Below, one piece after another: positions 19,459 through 28,870 of a stretch of DNA of 64,000 nucleotides (the stretch's first letter is position 1; each line of letters begins with the position of its first letter). The stretch spans positions 1 to 64,000 of the forward strand of contig JAFSBX010000141.1 of the NCBI GenBank assembly GCA_017437065.1, given 5' to 3'. The DNA comes from Lachnospiraceae bacterium (GTDB lineage Bacteria; Bacillota; Clostridia; Lachnospirales; Lachnospiraceae). Below the pieces are notes generated by a model that saw only the letters and a list, made by a program, of their open reading frames with translations, was not told the origin of the DNA and did not search any database. The position numbers and the translations under genes are program-made.

Positions 19459-19527
19459 GACGAAAAAAAGAGAAGGTTTTTTGCTTTGAGCTTGCTCAAG
19501 GGCAAAAGACCTTTTCTTTTTTTCGTC
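19459..19527 (+). terminator. Long-stem terminator after groESL
   Basis: GACGAAAAAAAGAGAAGG (from 19459) pairs almost completely with the arm ending at 19527 (TTTTCTTTTTTTCGTC). The loop contains the small palindrome TTGAGC-TT-GCTCAA. The 18-base loop motif at 19483-19500 occurs again at 19555-19572, outside the terminator. Confidence 0.88.
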
Positions 19528-19637
19528 CTACCGTTTACAACGTAAACCATTAAAGCTTTGAGCTTGCTCAAGAGTACTAAAATTCTTTCACATAAATTCA
19601 CACAAATACTCTAACAATTATTGTAACTTACAATTAT

Positions 19638-19741
19638 CTATGATAAAATTCTCTAAAAGCATATCAGATTTCTATATTATCAAAGGGATTTCCCCTTTCT
19701 TTTATTCTATTTCATTCAGAAAATCTATGCTTTTATTCCAA
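19638..19741 (+). promoter_or_regulatory. Conserved hairpin leader of Rpn gene, copy 2
   Basis: AAAAGCATA (19655-19663) pairs with TATGCTTTT (19726-19734), extended by TTTCT and AGAAA; a second hairpin AAAGGG/CCCTTT lies in the loop. It matches the leader at 6451-6555 in both arms while the loop has diverged. Together with the terminator region this accounts for most of 19440-19804, where no gene is seen. Confidence 0.7.
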
Positions 19742-19804
19742 CTAATTTAGCAAATGAAAAGGCAGGAGGTTTTGAATGGCTCCTGTAAATGGGAGGTACA
19801 GAAT

Positions 19805-20785
19805 ATGGAAAAGGACATTCTTTCAAAGGAATTTTTTTCGTCCGATGAACGTTATGCTGATTTAATTAATGGACTTGGATTTCAGGGAAGACAGATTGTA
19901 AAAAAAGAAGATTTACAGGAGAGAGATACACAGACTTGTGTCAGAAAAATGCCTTCTGCAACGAAGAAAAACAACACAAAATTAAAAAACAGAGATTTGA
20001 TTCGGAAGATTGCATTTGGTGTAAATTTTGCGGTAATTGGAATTGAGAATCAAGAAGCTGTTGATTATGCATTACCACTTAGAAGTATGATTTATGATGC
20101 AGGTGAGTATGATAAACAGGCAGCTCAAATTCGTAAAACAGTACGGAAAGACAGTGTTGGGCTTAATGCAGGAGAGTACCTTTATGGTTTTAAGAAAAAC
20201 AGTAGATTATATCCAACAGTAACTTTTATACTGTATTATGGAAAAGAAGAGTGGGACGGTGCAAAAGACTTATATGGTATTTTAAATTTTGATGAAATAC
20301 CTTTGGAAATAAAGAAATTAGTACAAAATTATAAAGTGCATATAATTGAAGTGAGAAAATTAAAAGATACAACCATATTTAAGACAGATATCAGACAAGT
20401 ATTTGATTTTATACGATATTCAGAAAATCCTCAAAAGCTGAAAGAATTGGTAGAGCATGACGAAGCTTATCAGAGTATGGAAGAAGATGCATATGATATG
20501 GTGGCGGCTTACACCGATACGAAAGGATTGGTAAATATGAAAAAGTATCATAAGAAAGGGGAAAAGATAAATATGTGTGGAGCGATATCGGCATTAGTAT
20601 CAGAAGGTGAAATGAAGGGAATGGAAAAAGGAGTAGAAAGGGGGATAAAGGCACTGATAGAGACCTGTAGAGAGTTTAATATTTCGCAGGAAGAAACTTT
20701 TTCCCAAATAATAGCTAAGTTTAACATATCTACAGATGATACAGAAATATATATGAACAAGTACTGGAAGGAAACTGACAAATAA
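19805..20785 (+). CDS. Rpn-family PD-(D/E)XK nuclease, second copy
   Basis: This 326-aa paralogue of the gene at 6617 shares YADLINGLGFQGRQ, VKKEDLQERDTQT, the core FAVIGIENQEAVDYALPLR, YDAGEYDKQ and LYPTVTFILYYGKEEWDGA. Start ATG 19805 has GGGAGG upstream and gives an N-terminus aligned with copy 1; the frame is open to 19754 without support. The C-terminus is charged and helical. The most divergent stretch is just after the DTQT motif (CVRKMPSATKK against GIWQMPFKGRK) and the C-terminal tail, as expected for this rapidly diversifying family. It sits alone between groEL and apt. Confidence 0.85.
   Translation: MEKDILSKEFFSSDERYADLINGLGFQGRQIVKKEDLQERDTQTCVRKMPSATKKNNTKLKNRDLIRKIAFGVNFAVIGIENQEAVDYALPLRSMIYDAGEYDKQAAQIRKTVRKDSVGLNAGEYLYGFKKNSRLYPTVTFILYYGKEEWDGAKDLYGILNFDEIPLEIKKLVQNYKVHIIEVRKLKDTTIFKTDIRQVFDFIRYSENPQKLKELVEHDEAYQSMEEDAYDMVAAYTDTKGLVNMKKYHKKGEKINMCGAISALVSEGEMKGMEKGVERGIKALIETCREFNISQEETFSQIIAKFNISTDDTEIYMNKYWKETDK
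20573..20785 (+). CDS. Possible intragenic small protein (RpnS-like) inside Rpn gene 2
   Basis: In-frame ATG 20573 (MCGAISAL) follows AAAGGGG at 20555-20561, and would give a 70-aa C-terminal protein, at the same alignment position as the internal start of copy 1. The evidence is the conserved start and purine-rich upstream site; expression is inferred. Confidence 0.38.
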   Translation: MCGAISALVSEGEMKGMEKGVERGIKALIETCREFNISQEETFSQIIAKFNISTDDTEIYMNKYWKETDK

Positions 20786-20843
20786 AAGAATGGCTGATTG
20801 TCAGGGGTTTTTGAGATTCCACCGTGTATCCTATGAAAATGTT

Positions 20844-20872
20844 TTGACTTCCCATAATAAAAATAATATAAT
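20844..20872 (+). promoter_or_regulatory. Sigma-A promoter upstream of apt
   Basis: TTGACT at 20844-20849 and a perfect TATAAT at 20867-20872 are separated by 17 bp. It would drive apt and probably relA and the genes after it. Confidence 0.8.
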
Positions 20873-21013
20873 TATGAGTAATCATGGGATATATATTTAC
20901 TGAAAAGAGTTCATATCCTTTGAGTAAAAACGAAGACAAAAGAACATTTTTGTTTTTTATGTAATAGGAAATTGCGCCAGCCAAGTGGTGGGAATTATAA
21001 ATGGAGGCCTAAC

Positions 21014-21538
21014 ATGAAGAAATTAGAAGAATACGTAAGAAGCATACCGGATTTCCCGGAAGAAGGTATTATTTTCAGAGATGTAACAAGTGTATTGCAG
21101 GACGGAGACGGACTTCATCTGGCAATTGACACGATGCAGGATAAAATTAAAGATTTAGAGTATGATGTAGTAGTGGGACCGGAATCCAGAGGGTTTATTT
21201 TCGGTACACCGATTGCATATAATAATCATAAGCCATTTGTACTTATTCGCAAAAAGGGAAAACTTCCCTGTGAAACAGTAGAGATGGAATACGAACTTGA
21301 ATATGGCAAGGCAACAATCGAAATGCACAAAGATTCTATACAGCCGGGACAGAAAGTATTAATCGTAGATGATTTAATTGCTACCGGTGGTACAACAGAA
21401 GCTATGATTAAATTAATTGAATCATTAGGCGGTGAAGTTGTGGGAATCGTAGTTTTAATTGAACTTGCAGGCTTAAAAGGAAGAGAAAAACTCAGTGGAT
21501 ATCGTTTGGAGTCTGCTATCTGTTATGAGGGAAAATAG
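21014..21538 (+). CDS. apt: Adenine phosphoribosyltransferase
   Basis: This 174-aa purine salvage enzyme makes AMP from adenine and PRPP. VVGPESRGFIFG and the PRPP-loop VLIVDDLIATGGT (residues 115-127) are diagnostic. ATG 21014 follows GGAGG; the frame extends upstream to 20972 without support. It sits directly ahead of the (p)ppGpp synthetase, a common arrangement in Clostridia. Confidence 0.97.
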   Translation: MKKLEEYVRSIPDFPEEGIIFRDVTSVLQDGDGLHLAIDTMQDKIKDLEYDVVVGPESRGFIFGTPIAYNNHKPFVLIRKKGKLPCETVEMEYELEYGKATIEMHKDSIQPGQKVLIVDDLIATGGTTEAMIKLIESLGGEVVGIVVLIELAGLKGREKLSGYRLESAICYEGK

Positions 21539-21626
21539 AGTAAAATATAGTTTTATTCCGGAAAGATTTGGGGAACATATTCTGTTTAGGAAACATCAAA
21601 TGAAATAAAAGATGGTTGGTGAAATT

Positions 21627-23930
21627 ATGGCAGAAGATAAGAAAGAAGTCGTTATTGATGATGGAAGAATTGAAGCGGTGCAGGAATTTTTAAGTCCGGA
21701 AGAATTATTTCGGGACTTAATAGCCCGTGTTCATAAATACCATCCGTCTGACGAGGTTTCTTTAATAGAAAAAGCATATCAGACTGCAAGTGCAGCACAT
21801 GAGGGTCAGGTGCGTAAATCCGGTGAACCTTATATTGTTCATCCACTTTGTGTAGGAATTATTCTTGCGGATTTGGAAATGGATAAGGAAACGATTGTAG
21901 CAGGACTTTTGCATGATGTGTTGGAAGATACCATCATGACAGAAGAAGAGATGAGAGAGCAGTTTGGGGATGATGTGACCCTTTTGGTGGATGGTGTAAC
22001 CAAATTGCAGCAGTTACAGTTATCCGGTGACAATACGGATGATAAATCTACGGATAGAATGGAAATGCAGGCAGAGAACTTGCGAAAAATGTTTCTTGCC
22101 ATGGCAAAGGATATTCGTGTTATCTTGATAAAATTAGCTGACAGACTTCACAATATGCGTACATTGAAATATAAGTCTCCGGAAAGTCAGAAACGTATTG
22201 CAAAAGAGACTTTGGAAATTTATTCACCGATAGCCCAGAGACTTGGTATTTCAAAAATTAAAGTAGAATTAGATGACTTATCTTTAAAATATTTAGAGCC
22301 GGAAGTATATTACGATTTAGTGGATAAAATCGCAGTGCGAAAAAGTGTGCGTGAAGCATATATTGCAGAAATAGCAGGCGAGGTTCGGGAACATATTGAG
22401 AATGCCGGAATTGAGGCGGAAATTGATGGTCGGGTGAAGCATTTTTTCAGTATCTATAAAAAAATGAAGAATCAGAACAAGACACTGGAGCAAATATATG
22501 ACTTGTTTGCGGTACGTATTATCGTAGATTCGTTAAAAGACTGTTATGCGGCATTGGGTGTGATTCATGAAATGTATAAACCGATTCCCGGACGTTTTAA
22601 GGATTATATTGCCATGCCGAAGGCGAATATGTATCAGTCACTGCATACGACGGTTATAGGTACGAACGGACAACCGTTTGAAATTCAGATTCGTACGTAC
22701 GAGATGCACAAAGCGGCAGAATATGGTATTGCAGCACACTGGAAATATAAAGAAGCTTCTGACGGAAAGAAAGTAGAGGCACAGGAGGAAGAGAAGCTTC
22801 TTTGGTTACGGCAGATTCTGGAATGGCAGAGAGACATGTCTGACAACAGAGAATTTATGAATCTGTTAAAGAGCGATTCGGATTTATTCTCTGATAATGT
22901 GTATTGCTTTACACCGAGTGGGGATGTGAAAAATCTTCCGGCAGGAAGTACACCGATTGATTTTGCTTACAGTATTCACAGTGCGGTTGGGAATAAGATG
23001 ATTGGTGCCAGAGTGAATGGTAAACTGGTAACGATTGATTATGAAATCAAAAATGGTGACAGAATTGAAATTCTGACTTCCCAGAACTCCAAAGGACCTA
23101 GTAGAGATTGGCTGAATATAGTAAAAAGTCCACAGGCGAAGAGCAAAATTAACCAGTGGTTTAAAAATGAATTAAAAGAAGACAATATAGTCAAAGGAAA
23201 AGAGCTTTTACTTGCTTACTGCAAAGCAAAAGCACTGAATACGCTGGACATTCTGAAACCCGAATACATGGAAGGAATTATGCAAAAATATGGTTTCCAT
23301 GATTGGGAATCCGTATTGGCGGCAGTAGGTCATGGTGGTTTAAAAGAAGGTCAGATTCTGAACAAAATGCAGGAAATGTATGACCGTGACCATAAGAAAG
23401 TCATGACAGATGCAGAAGTTCTGGCAGCAGTAGCAGAACACAGCAGTAAGCCGGTAGCTGTCAGATCAAAGAGCGGTATTGTTGTAAAGGGTATTCATGA
23501 TGTGGCAGTCCGTTTTTCCAAGTGCTGTTCCCCGGTGCCGGGAGACGAGATTGTCGGGTTTGTTACAAGAGGCAGAGGAATTTCCGTGCATAGAACGGAC
23601 TGTGTAAACGTAATAAATCTGCCAGAAATGGAAAGGGTACGTTTGATTGATGCAGAATGGCAGGGCGGAGCAGAAAACACCGAAGGTGAAAAATATTTTG
23701 CAGAAATTAAAATTTATGCGAATAATAGAAATGGACTTCTTGCTGATATTTCAAGAGCACTTACAGAGAAAAATATTAATATTCTATCGATGAATACCAG
23801 AACAAATAAGCAGGGGCTTGCAACGCTTGCAACTTCTTTTGAAATTAGAAGCAGGGAAGAATTAATTCGAGTGATTGATAAAATCAGAATGATTGAGAGT
23901 GTAATTGATATTGAAAGGACGACAGGCTGA
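21627..23930 (+). CDS. relA: Bifunctional (p)ppGpp synthetase/hydrolase
   Basis: This 767-aa Rel protein has a hydrolase HD domain (AHEGQ, HP at 72-73 and HDVLEDT at 96-102), a synthetase domain around 250-360 (KHFFSIYKKM, YKPIPGRFKDYIAMPKANMYQSLHT, EIQIRT), a TGS domain (VYCFTPSGDVKNLPAGSTPIDFAY) and a C-terminal ACT domain from about residue 695. An intact HD motif and intact synthetase motifs indicate a bifunctional stringent-response enzyme. ATG 21627 is favoured over 21612 because GGTG lies before it. Its TGA overlaps the start of the next gene by one base. Confidence 0.97.
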   Translation: MAEDKKEVVIDDGRIEAVQEFLSPEELFRDLIARVHKYHPSDEVSLIEKAYQTASAAHEGQVRKSGEPYIVHPLCVGIILADLEMDKETIVAGLLHDVLEDTIMTEEEMREQFGDDVTLLVDGVTKLQQLQLSGDNTDDKSTDRMEMQAENLRKMFLAMAKDIRVILIKLADRLHNMRTLKYKSPESQKRIAKETLEIYSPIAQRLGISKIKVELDDLSLKYLEPEVYYDLVDKIAVRKSVREAYIAEIAGEVREHIENAGIEAEIDGRVKHFFSIYKKMKNQNKTLEQIYDLFAVRIIVDSLKDCYAALGVIHEMYKPIPGRFKDYIAMPKANMYQSLHTTVIGTNGQPFEIQIRTYEMHKAAEYGIAAHWKYKEASDGKKVEAQEEEKLLWLRQILEWQRDMSDNREFMNLLKSDSDLFSDNVYCFTPSGDVKNLPAGSTPIDFAYSIHSAVGNKMIGARVNGKLVTIDYEIKNGDRIEILTSQNSKGPSRDWLNIVKSPQAKSKINQWFKNELKEDNIVKGKELLLAYCKAKALNTLDILKPEYMEGIMQKYGFHDWESVLAAVGHGGLKEGQILNKMQEMYDRDHKKVMTDAEVLAAVAEHSSKPVAVRSKSGIVVKGIHDVAVRFSKCCSPVPGDEIVGFVTRGRGISVHRTDCVNVINLPEMERVRLIDAEWQGGAENTEGEKYFAEIKIYANNRNGLLADISRALTEKNINILSMNTRTNKQGLATLATSFEIRSREELIRVIDKIRMIESVIDIERTTG

Positions 23931-24559
23931 TGCAGAATTTGAAGATAGGCCGTATTGTTTTAGGTATGTGCCAGACAAACTGTTATTTTGTATATAAAGA
24001 AGGAGAAAAGAAAGTGATCGTCTTTGATCCTGCGGATAAGGGAGATTACCTTTTGGAAAAACTGACGGAGAGCGGTTTCGAAATTGCGGGAATATTGCTG
24101 ACACACGGACATTTTGATCACATATTCGGATGTACAAAATTAAAAGAATTAAGCGGTGCAAAAGTGTATGCTTATGAAGCGGAAAAGGTGCTTTGTGAGG
24201 ATGCGTATGTAAATGTATCTGCACAAACCGGTAGAAAGTGTACTATTGAAGTGGATGAATATGTAAAGGATGGACAGGAGATTACTTTAGCAGATATGAC
24301 TTGTAAAGTAATCGCAACTCCGGGGCATACTATCGGAAGCTGTTGTTATTATTTTGAAGAGGATAAAATGTTAATCAGCGGAGATACACTATTTTTAGAA
24401 TCTGTGGGAAGAACAGATTTGCCGACAGGAAGCATGTCAAAACTGACACGTTCTGTTAAAGAGAAACTGTTAGTATTGCCGGAGGAAGTAAAGGTGTATC
24501 CGGGGCATGGTGACAGTACAACAATCGGATATGAAAAACAGTACAACCCATTTTGTTAA
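23930..24559 (+). CDS. Metallo-beta-lactamase-fold hydrolase (glyoxalase II-like)
   Basis: This 209-aa protein has the binuclear metal motif THGHFDH, then TPGHTIGS, SGDTLF and YPGHGDSTTIGYEK. It resembles YcbL/GloB-type thioesterase-like hydrolases found beside relA in many Clostridia. The true substrate is unknown. It overlaps the relA stop by one base (TGATG), so it is translationally coupled. A 15-bp perfect hairpin follows. Confidence 0.9.
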   Translation: MQNLKIGRIVLGMCQTNCYFVYKEGEKKVIVFDPADKGDYLLEKLTESGFEIAGILLTHGHFDHIFGCTKLKELSGAKVYAYEAEKVLCEDAYVNVSAQTGRKCTIEVDEYVKDGQEITLADMTCKVIATPGHTIGSCCYYFEEDKMLISGDTLFLESVGRTDLPTGSMSKLTRSVKEKLLVLPEEVKVYPGHGDSTTIGYEKQYNPFC

Positions 24560-24591
24560 CAGATTGAAAAATCTTTGATTTTTCAATCTGT
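24559..24591. repeat. Perfect hairpin after the MBL hydrolase gene
   Basis: ACAGATTGAAAAATC (24559-24573) and its exact complement (24577-24591) surround a TTT loop, starting in the stop codon. There is no U-run on either side, so termination is only possible, not clear. Confidence 0.6.
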
Positions 24592-24685
24592 GAATTTGTA
24601 TGACCTGTAAACATGAAGAGTGCATATAGAGTGGTAAGTGGTTTACGAGCAATTTGCAGGTTATGAGAAAGGCATAGTTATTAAA

Positions 24686-26149
24686 ATGTTAGTAGTTAAA
24701 TTAAATGAAATGCAGTTTGAATATGATATACATTCTCTTGTGAAAGCCTTTTATCCGGGAGTGGATGTAAAGGTATTGGAAAAATCAACGGAGAAACAAT
24801 CAGAGGAAGGAATGCCGGAATTTGAAATTGAATTTCAAAGTGCCAGCATTTCTTTTTACATATGTGAAAATGATGAAATAAAACATGAAAGACAAGTTGT
24901 TTTATCAAAGCCGGAGAGCAGACCGGATGTAAAAAATGACTTAAAACAGCTGATTTATGGCAGTCTGTCAGAATATTTAAACAAGGAACTTCCGTGGGGA
25001 ACTCTGACAGGTATTCGTCCTACAAAAATTCCAATGACTTTGCTGGAGGAAGGAAAGTCTGAAGAAGAGATTTTAGAATACATGAAAGAAGTATATAAAA
25101 TCAGTGATGAGAAAGGAAACTTAAGTTTAGAAATTGCAAAGAGAGAAAAAGAGTTACTTTCAAAGCTACATTATAAGGATGGGTACAGTCTTTATATTGG
25201 AATTCCGTTTTGTCCGACAACCTGTTTATACTGTTCCTTTACATCTTATCCAATCTGTGTATGGAAGGATAAGATGGACGATTATTTGACAGCATTGGAA
25301 AAAGAAATGGAAGCTACGGCCGAGATTATGAAGGGAAAGATACTGGATACCGTTTATATTGGTGGCGGTACGCCGACTACCTTAGAGGCTATAGAATTGG
25401 ACAGATTGCTTACAAAAGTGAAAGAAAATTTTGATCTTTCTCATATAACAGAGTTTACTGTGGAAGCAGGAAGAGCTGACAGCATTACGAAAGAAAAGCT
25501 GGAGGTGTTATACAAGCATGGTATTACCCGTATTTCCGTAAATCCGCAGACAATGAAGGAAGAAACGTTAAAGTTAATCGGAAGACAGGCAACAGCAGCC
25601 CAGACGGTAGAGGCTTTCAAAATGGCACGGGAGATGGGTTTTGATAATATCAATATGGATATTATTTTAGGACTCCCGGGGGAAACGGAGGAAGATGTTA
25701 CCTGTACTATAGAAAAGATAAAGGAATTGCGACCGGACAGTCTTACAGTTCATTCTCTTGCTATTAAACGTGCGTCGAAATTGAGCCAGTGGATTGAAAA
25801 AAATGGAATCAAAACTTTAAATAACACGGAAAAAACCATGGAAATTGCTGCAGAAGGTGCAAAAGCGATGGGGCTGGAACCATATTATCTGTACCGTCAG
25901 AAAAATATGTCCGGTAACTTTGAAAATGTAGGGTATGCGGAAGAAGGTAAGTTTGGAATTTATAATATCCTCATTATGGAAGAAAAACAGTCAATAGTAG
26001 CCTGTGGTGCCGGAACTATTAGTAAAAGAGTTTATCAGGACGGACGCATTGAGAGGTGTGACAATGTGAAGGATGTTGCGGGGTATATCGAGAGAATCGA
26101 AGAAATGATTGAACGTAAGAGAGCACTGTTTGCAGTTAGCTGTAAATAA
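24686..26149 (+). CDS. hemZ: Radical-SAM coproporphyrinogen dehydrogenase-like protein HemZ
   Basis: This 487-aa radical SAM protein has CX3CX2C at Cys176, Cys180 and Cys183 (IGIPFCPTTCLYCSF), GGGTPTTL for SAM binding, and a long N-terminal extension with WGTLTGIRPTK. The extension and motif order match HemZ rather than HemN. The family is annotated as oxygen-independent coproporphyrinogen III dehydrogenase, but its activity is uncertain in organisms without a heme pathway; no other heme gene is seen here. The ATG at 24686 is likely; the frame is open to 24638. In related genomes hisS-aspS often follow; here they are separated from it by about 5.7 kb. Confidence 0.9.
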   Translation: MLVVKLNEMQFEYDIHSLVKAFYPGVDVKVLEKSTEKQSEEGMPEFEIEFQSASISFYICENDEIKHERQVVLSKPESRPDVKNDLKQLIYGSLSEYLNKELPWGTLTGIRPTKIPMTLLEEGKSEEEILEYMKEVYKISDEKGNLSLEIAKREKELLSKLHYKDGYSLYIGIPFCPTTCLYCSFTSYPICVWKDKMDDYLTALEKEMEATAEIMKGKILDTVYIGGGTPTTLEAIELDRLLTKVKENFDLSHITEFTVEAGRADSITKEKLEVLYKHGITRISVNPQTMKEETLKLIGRQATAAQTVEAFKMAREMGFDNINMDIILGLPGETEEDVTCTIEKIKELRPDSLTVHSLAIKRASKLSQWIEKNGIKTLNNTEKTMEIAAEGAKAMGLEPYYLYRQKNMSGNFENVGYAEEGKFGIYNILIMEEKQSIVACGAGTISKRVYQDGRIERCDNVKDVAGYIERIEEMIERKRALFAVSCK

Positions 26150-26357
26150 GATTAATGAAATAGAATAGCAAATTGAGTTCAATGAATTTGGTGGATATGC
26201 ATGTAATTTGAGAAATATTAATTGACAAAAAAGTAATGAAAAAAAACGACAAAATGACGAAAAAAGTTTAATTTACGCATAACTCTGTTTTAAAATGTTG
26301 AAATGTGATAAAATTTTTTTATTGACAAAAAACATAAGACAAAAGGAGATGGAGATT

Positions 26358-28790
26358 ATGAGAAGTATCAAAGCCAAACTTTTTATGCTTGGTATAGTAT
26401 CAATTGTCTGTACAATCATATTGGGAATTACGGGAATTTATATCATGAACGGTAATAATTCCAGTAATCAGGTGCTTGCAGACATTAACAGTATTAATTT
26501 AAAACAGAATGAAAATCGTACGTTGGAAACTTCGTTTTTGTATGATTTAGATTTGACACATTATGACAGCATTAAAACAAATTTAAATACTATGAATGAT
26601 GCAGTAAAGGATGCATTAAAGTATAGTAAAGGTCAGGATTATGATGCGGATTTAGCCAAAATATCCACAGATATTGAAGCAACTATTACTAATACAAACA
26701 GTTTAAATGAAAAACTTGCAAACAGAAGTTTTTTGAGTACGGATGGGTTGTATGCAGCTTTTTTCAGTAAAGATGAAGAATTGGCAGGGAATTTTGCTTT
26801 GATGGCAAATGAAAGTACATGGATTGACGGTGTTTGGGTAGAAAATCCTTTGGAAACAGCAGAAGTAGTAGAGATAGATGGTAAGAATTATAGAAAACTT
26901 ACTTATGTTACTGCGGTACCGCAGCTCAGTAAAAGAGATCATCTGATTATTCGTGTCGGTAATAATGGTATTCTTTATACAGGGAATATATATATTACCA
27001 ATATTAAGCTGGATGATAAGGCATATGATTTTGCTAATCTGGATCCGGAAATTTTAAACGATTCTTATGGTAGTGGTTTATCAGAATTACAGACAGGAAC
27101 ATTTAATGGCAGTGACTGTATTATTTATAAAGGAAATTATACGGATACTGACGCAAACTGGCAGGAGGCATCTATTGTATTATCTGCGGATATGTATAAT
27201 ATTGCTGAGAATAACGAAGTTTCATTTGAAGCATATTTTGAAGAAACTGAGCTTCCGATAATCAAGTTGGCAGTTGCTTTTGATCAAAAATATGATTTTG
27301 AAACAAGTTTAGCGAATGCAAATGCAATGTTAGATCAGTACAGCAGTCTTGTGGCAGAGGGAAGTGATGTAGGTACTTATCCGGAAAATATTAAGGCAGT
27401 ATTGAATGAAATGTTGACTAATATCCCATTGTATACTTTACAGCAGGATGTAGCAAGCAGTGCAAGTGCAGCATTTAAATCTAAGATAGAAGCTTTGGAA
27501 AGTATTGTAAATTTTGATACAGAGATTGTTTCATTAAAGATGGAAAACAATACATTAAATAATGATTTAACTACACTTACTTCCAGTGTACGTGAAAAAA
27601 TTGAGGCGCATACCAATGCACAGAAAACAGCATTATCCAGTGTTATTTATGTAGTATTTATTGTAGGTGTGATAGCGGTTGTTGTATTAACATTTTTCGT
27701 TATTACATCCGTACAGAAGAGTATCAAGAAGTTTAAAGGTACATTGGCACATATTGCAGACGGTGAAATTAAAGTAAAAGCTAAAACCAATAATGGCGAT
27801 GAATTTGACACATTTGGAAAATCACTGAATGGTATGACAGATAAGTTGACAGAAGTTATTAGTGATGTCATTCAGTATAGCGCGGAATTGAATAAAAGCG
27901 GTGTGCAGTTGGAAAATATGTCACAGAGTTCAAGAAAGACTTCTGAACAGATTGATTTATCTGTAGAAGGTATTTCACAAGGAGCAACAACTCAGGCTAT
28001 GGATATTGAAACATCAACCAGTGAGATTTCACATCTTGGAGATTTGATGGATGCAATGGATACTGATATTGCAGAGCTTGATGATACTTCTGTTAATATG
28101 AAGAATGCAAGTGATGAAGCAGTGAATATTTTAGGTCAGCTGAGTGCTTCCAATGAAAATATGACAGATGGTATTCGTAAAATTTCTTATCAGATTACCA
28201 AGACGAATGATTCCGTGAAAGAAATTGAAGAGGCGGTATCCTTGATTTCCTCGATTGCGGATCAGACAACACTGTTATCACTGAATGCCAGTATTGAGGC
28301 GGCAAGAGCAGGTGAGGCAGGTAAAGGTTTTGCAGTAGTAGCATCAGAAATACAGCAGCTTGCAGATCAGTCAAACAATTCTGCAAATACTATATTCCAG
28401 GTTATCACAAATCTGATTAATGATTTTAAAGAAACTATGGAAGTTATGAGTGAGGTTGAGAGTGCAACAGCAGAACAGAACCAGAAGCTTACACAGACGC
28501 AGGAACAGTTTGAAATTGTGAATGCAGGTATTGTACAGTCCCGTGATAAGACTGCTGTAATTAAAAATGCGATTGGAGAATGTAACAATGTTCGTAGTAC
28601 AGTAACACATATAATGATGAACCTTTCAGCTATTTCTGAGGAAAATGCGGCATCTACAGCTGAAACAGCAGAAGCAATGCAGAAGCTCAATACTACAATG
28701 AATGAGCTTTTAGAGGAATCACAGAAATTGCTTTCCATTTCAAAACAGTTGGATGATGATATGAAATTCTTTAAATTGGATGTTGAATAA
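26358..28790 (+). CDS. Methyl-accepting chemotaxis protein
   Basis: This 810-aa receptor has a transmembrane helix near residues 9-30, an extracellular region to about 425 that I do not recognise, a second transmembrane helix near 427-451, a HAMP domain, and a cytoplasmic signalling coiled coil whose hairpin tip is intact ([31 protein letters not shown] near 630-660, quoted in part). It would control CheA activity. The start at 26358 is chosen for GGAG spacing over ATG 26295. The extracellular region is long (about 400 aa). No chemotaxis or flagellar gene lies nearby, and the 208 bp upstream show no confident promoter. Confidence 0.95.
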   Translation: MRSIKAKLFMLGIVSIVCTIILGITGIYIMNGNNSSNQVLADINSINLKQNENRTLETSFLYDLDLTHYDSIKTNLNTMNDAVKDALKYSKGQDYDADLAKISTDIEATITNTNSLNEKLANRSFLSTDGLYAAFFSKDEELAGNFALMANESTWIDGVWVENPLETAEVVEIDGKNYRKLTYVTAVPQLSKRDHLIIRVGNNGILYTGNIYITNIKLDDKAYDFANLDPEILNDSYGSGLSELQTGTFNGSDCIIYKGNYTDTDANWQEASIVLSADMYNIAENNEVSFEAYFEETELPIIKLAVAFDQKYDFETSLANANAMLDQYSSLVAEGSDVGTYPENIKAVLNEMLTNIPLYTLQQDVASSASAAFKSKIEALESIVNFDTEIVSLKMENNTLNNDLTTLTSSVREKIEAHTNAQKTALSSVIYVVFIVGVIAVVVLTFFVITSVQKSIKKFKGTLAHIADGEIKVKAKTNNGDEFDTFGKSLNGMTDKLTEVISDVIQYSAELNKSGVQLENMSQSSRKTSEQIDLSVEGISQGATTQAMDIETSTSEISHLGDLMDAMDTDIAELDDTSVNMKNASDEAVNILGQLSASNENMTDGIRKISYQITKTNDSVKEIEEAVSLISSIADQTTLLSLNASIEAARAGEAGKGFAVVASEIQQLADQSNNSANTIFQVITNLINDFKETMEVMSEVESATAEQNQKLTQTQEQFEIVNAGIVQSRDKTAVIKNAIGECNNVRSTVTHIMMNLSAISEENAASTAETAEAMQKLNTTMNELLEESQKLLSISKQLDDDMKFFKLDVE

Positions 28791-28820
28791 ATAATGCATG
28801 TCCAAATATGGACAAAAAAC

Positions 28821-28858
28821 AAAAAAGTCTGAGTTTTCTCAGACTTTTTTGTTTTTTG
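28821..28858. terminator. Bidirectional terminator between MCP and coaBC
   Basis: AAAAAAGTCTGAG (28821-28833) pairs with CTCAGACTTTTTT (28838-28850) around TTTT, with T-runs on both strands, ending both the rightward MCP transcript and the leftward CoA operon. Confidence 0.9.
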
Positions 28859-28870
28859 AGAGATTGGGGA

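Noticed and set aside
24559..24591. Terminator after the MBL hydrolase
   Set aside because: The stem is perfect but no U-run follows on either strand; kept only as a hairpin.
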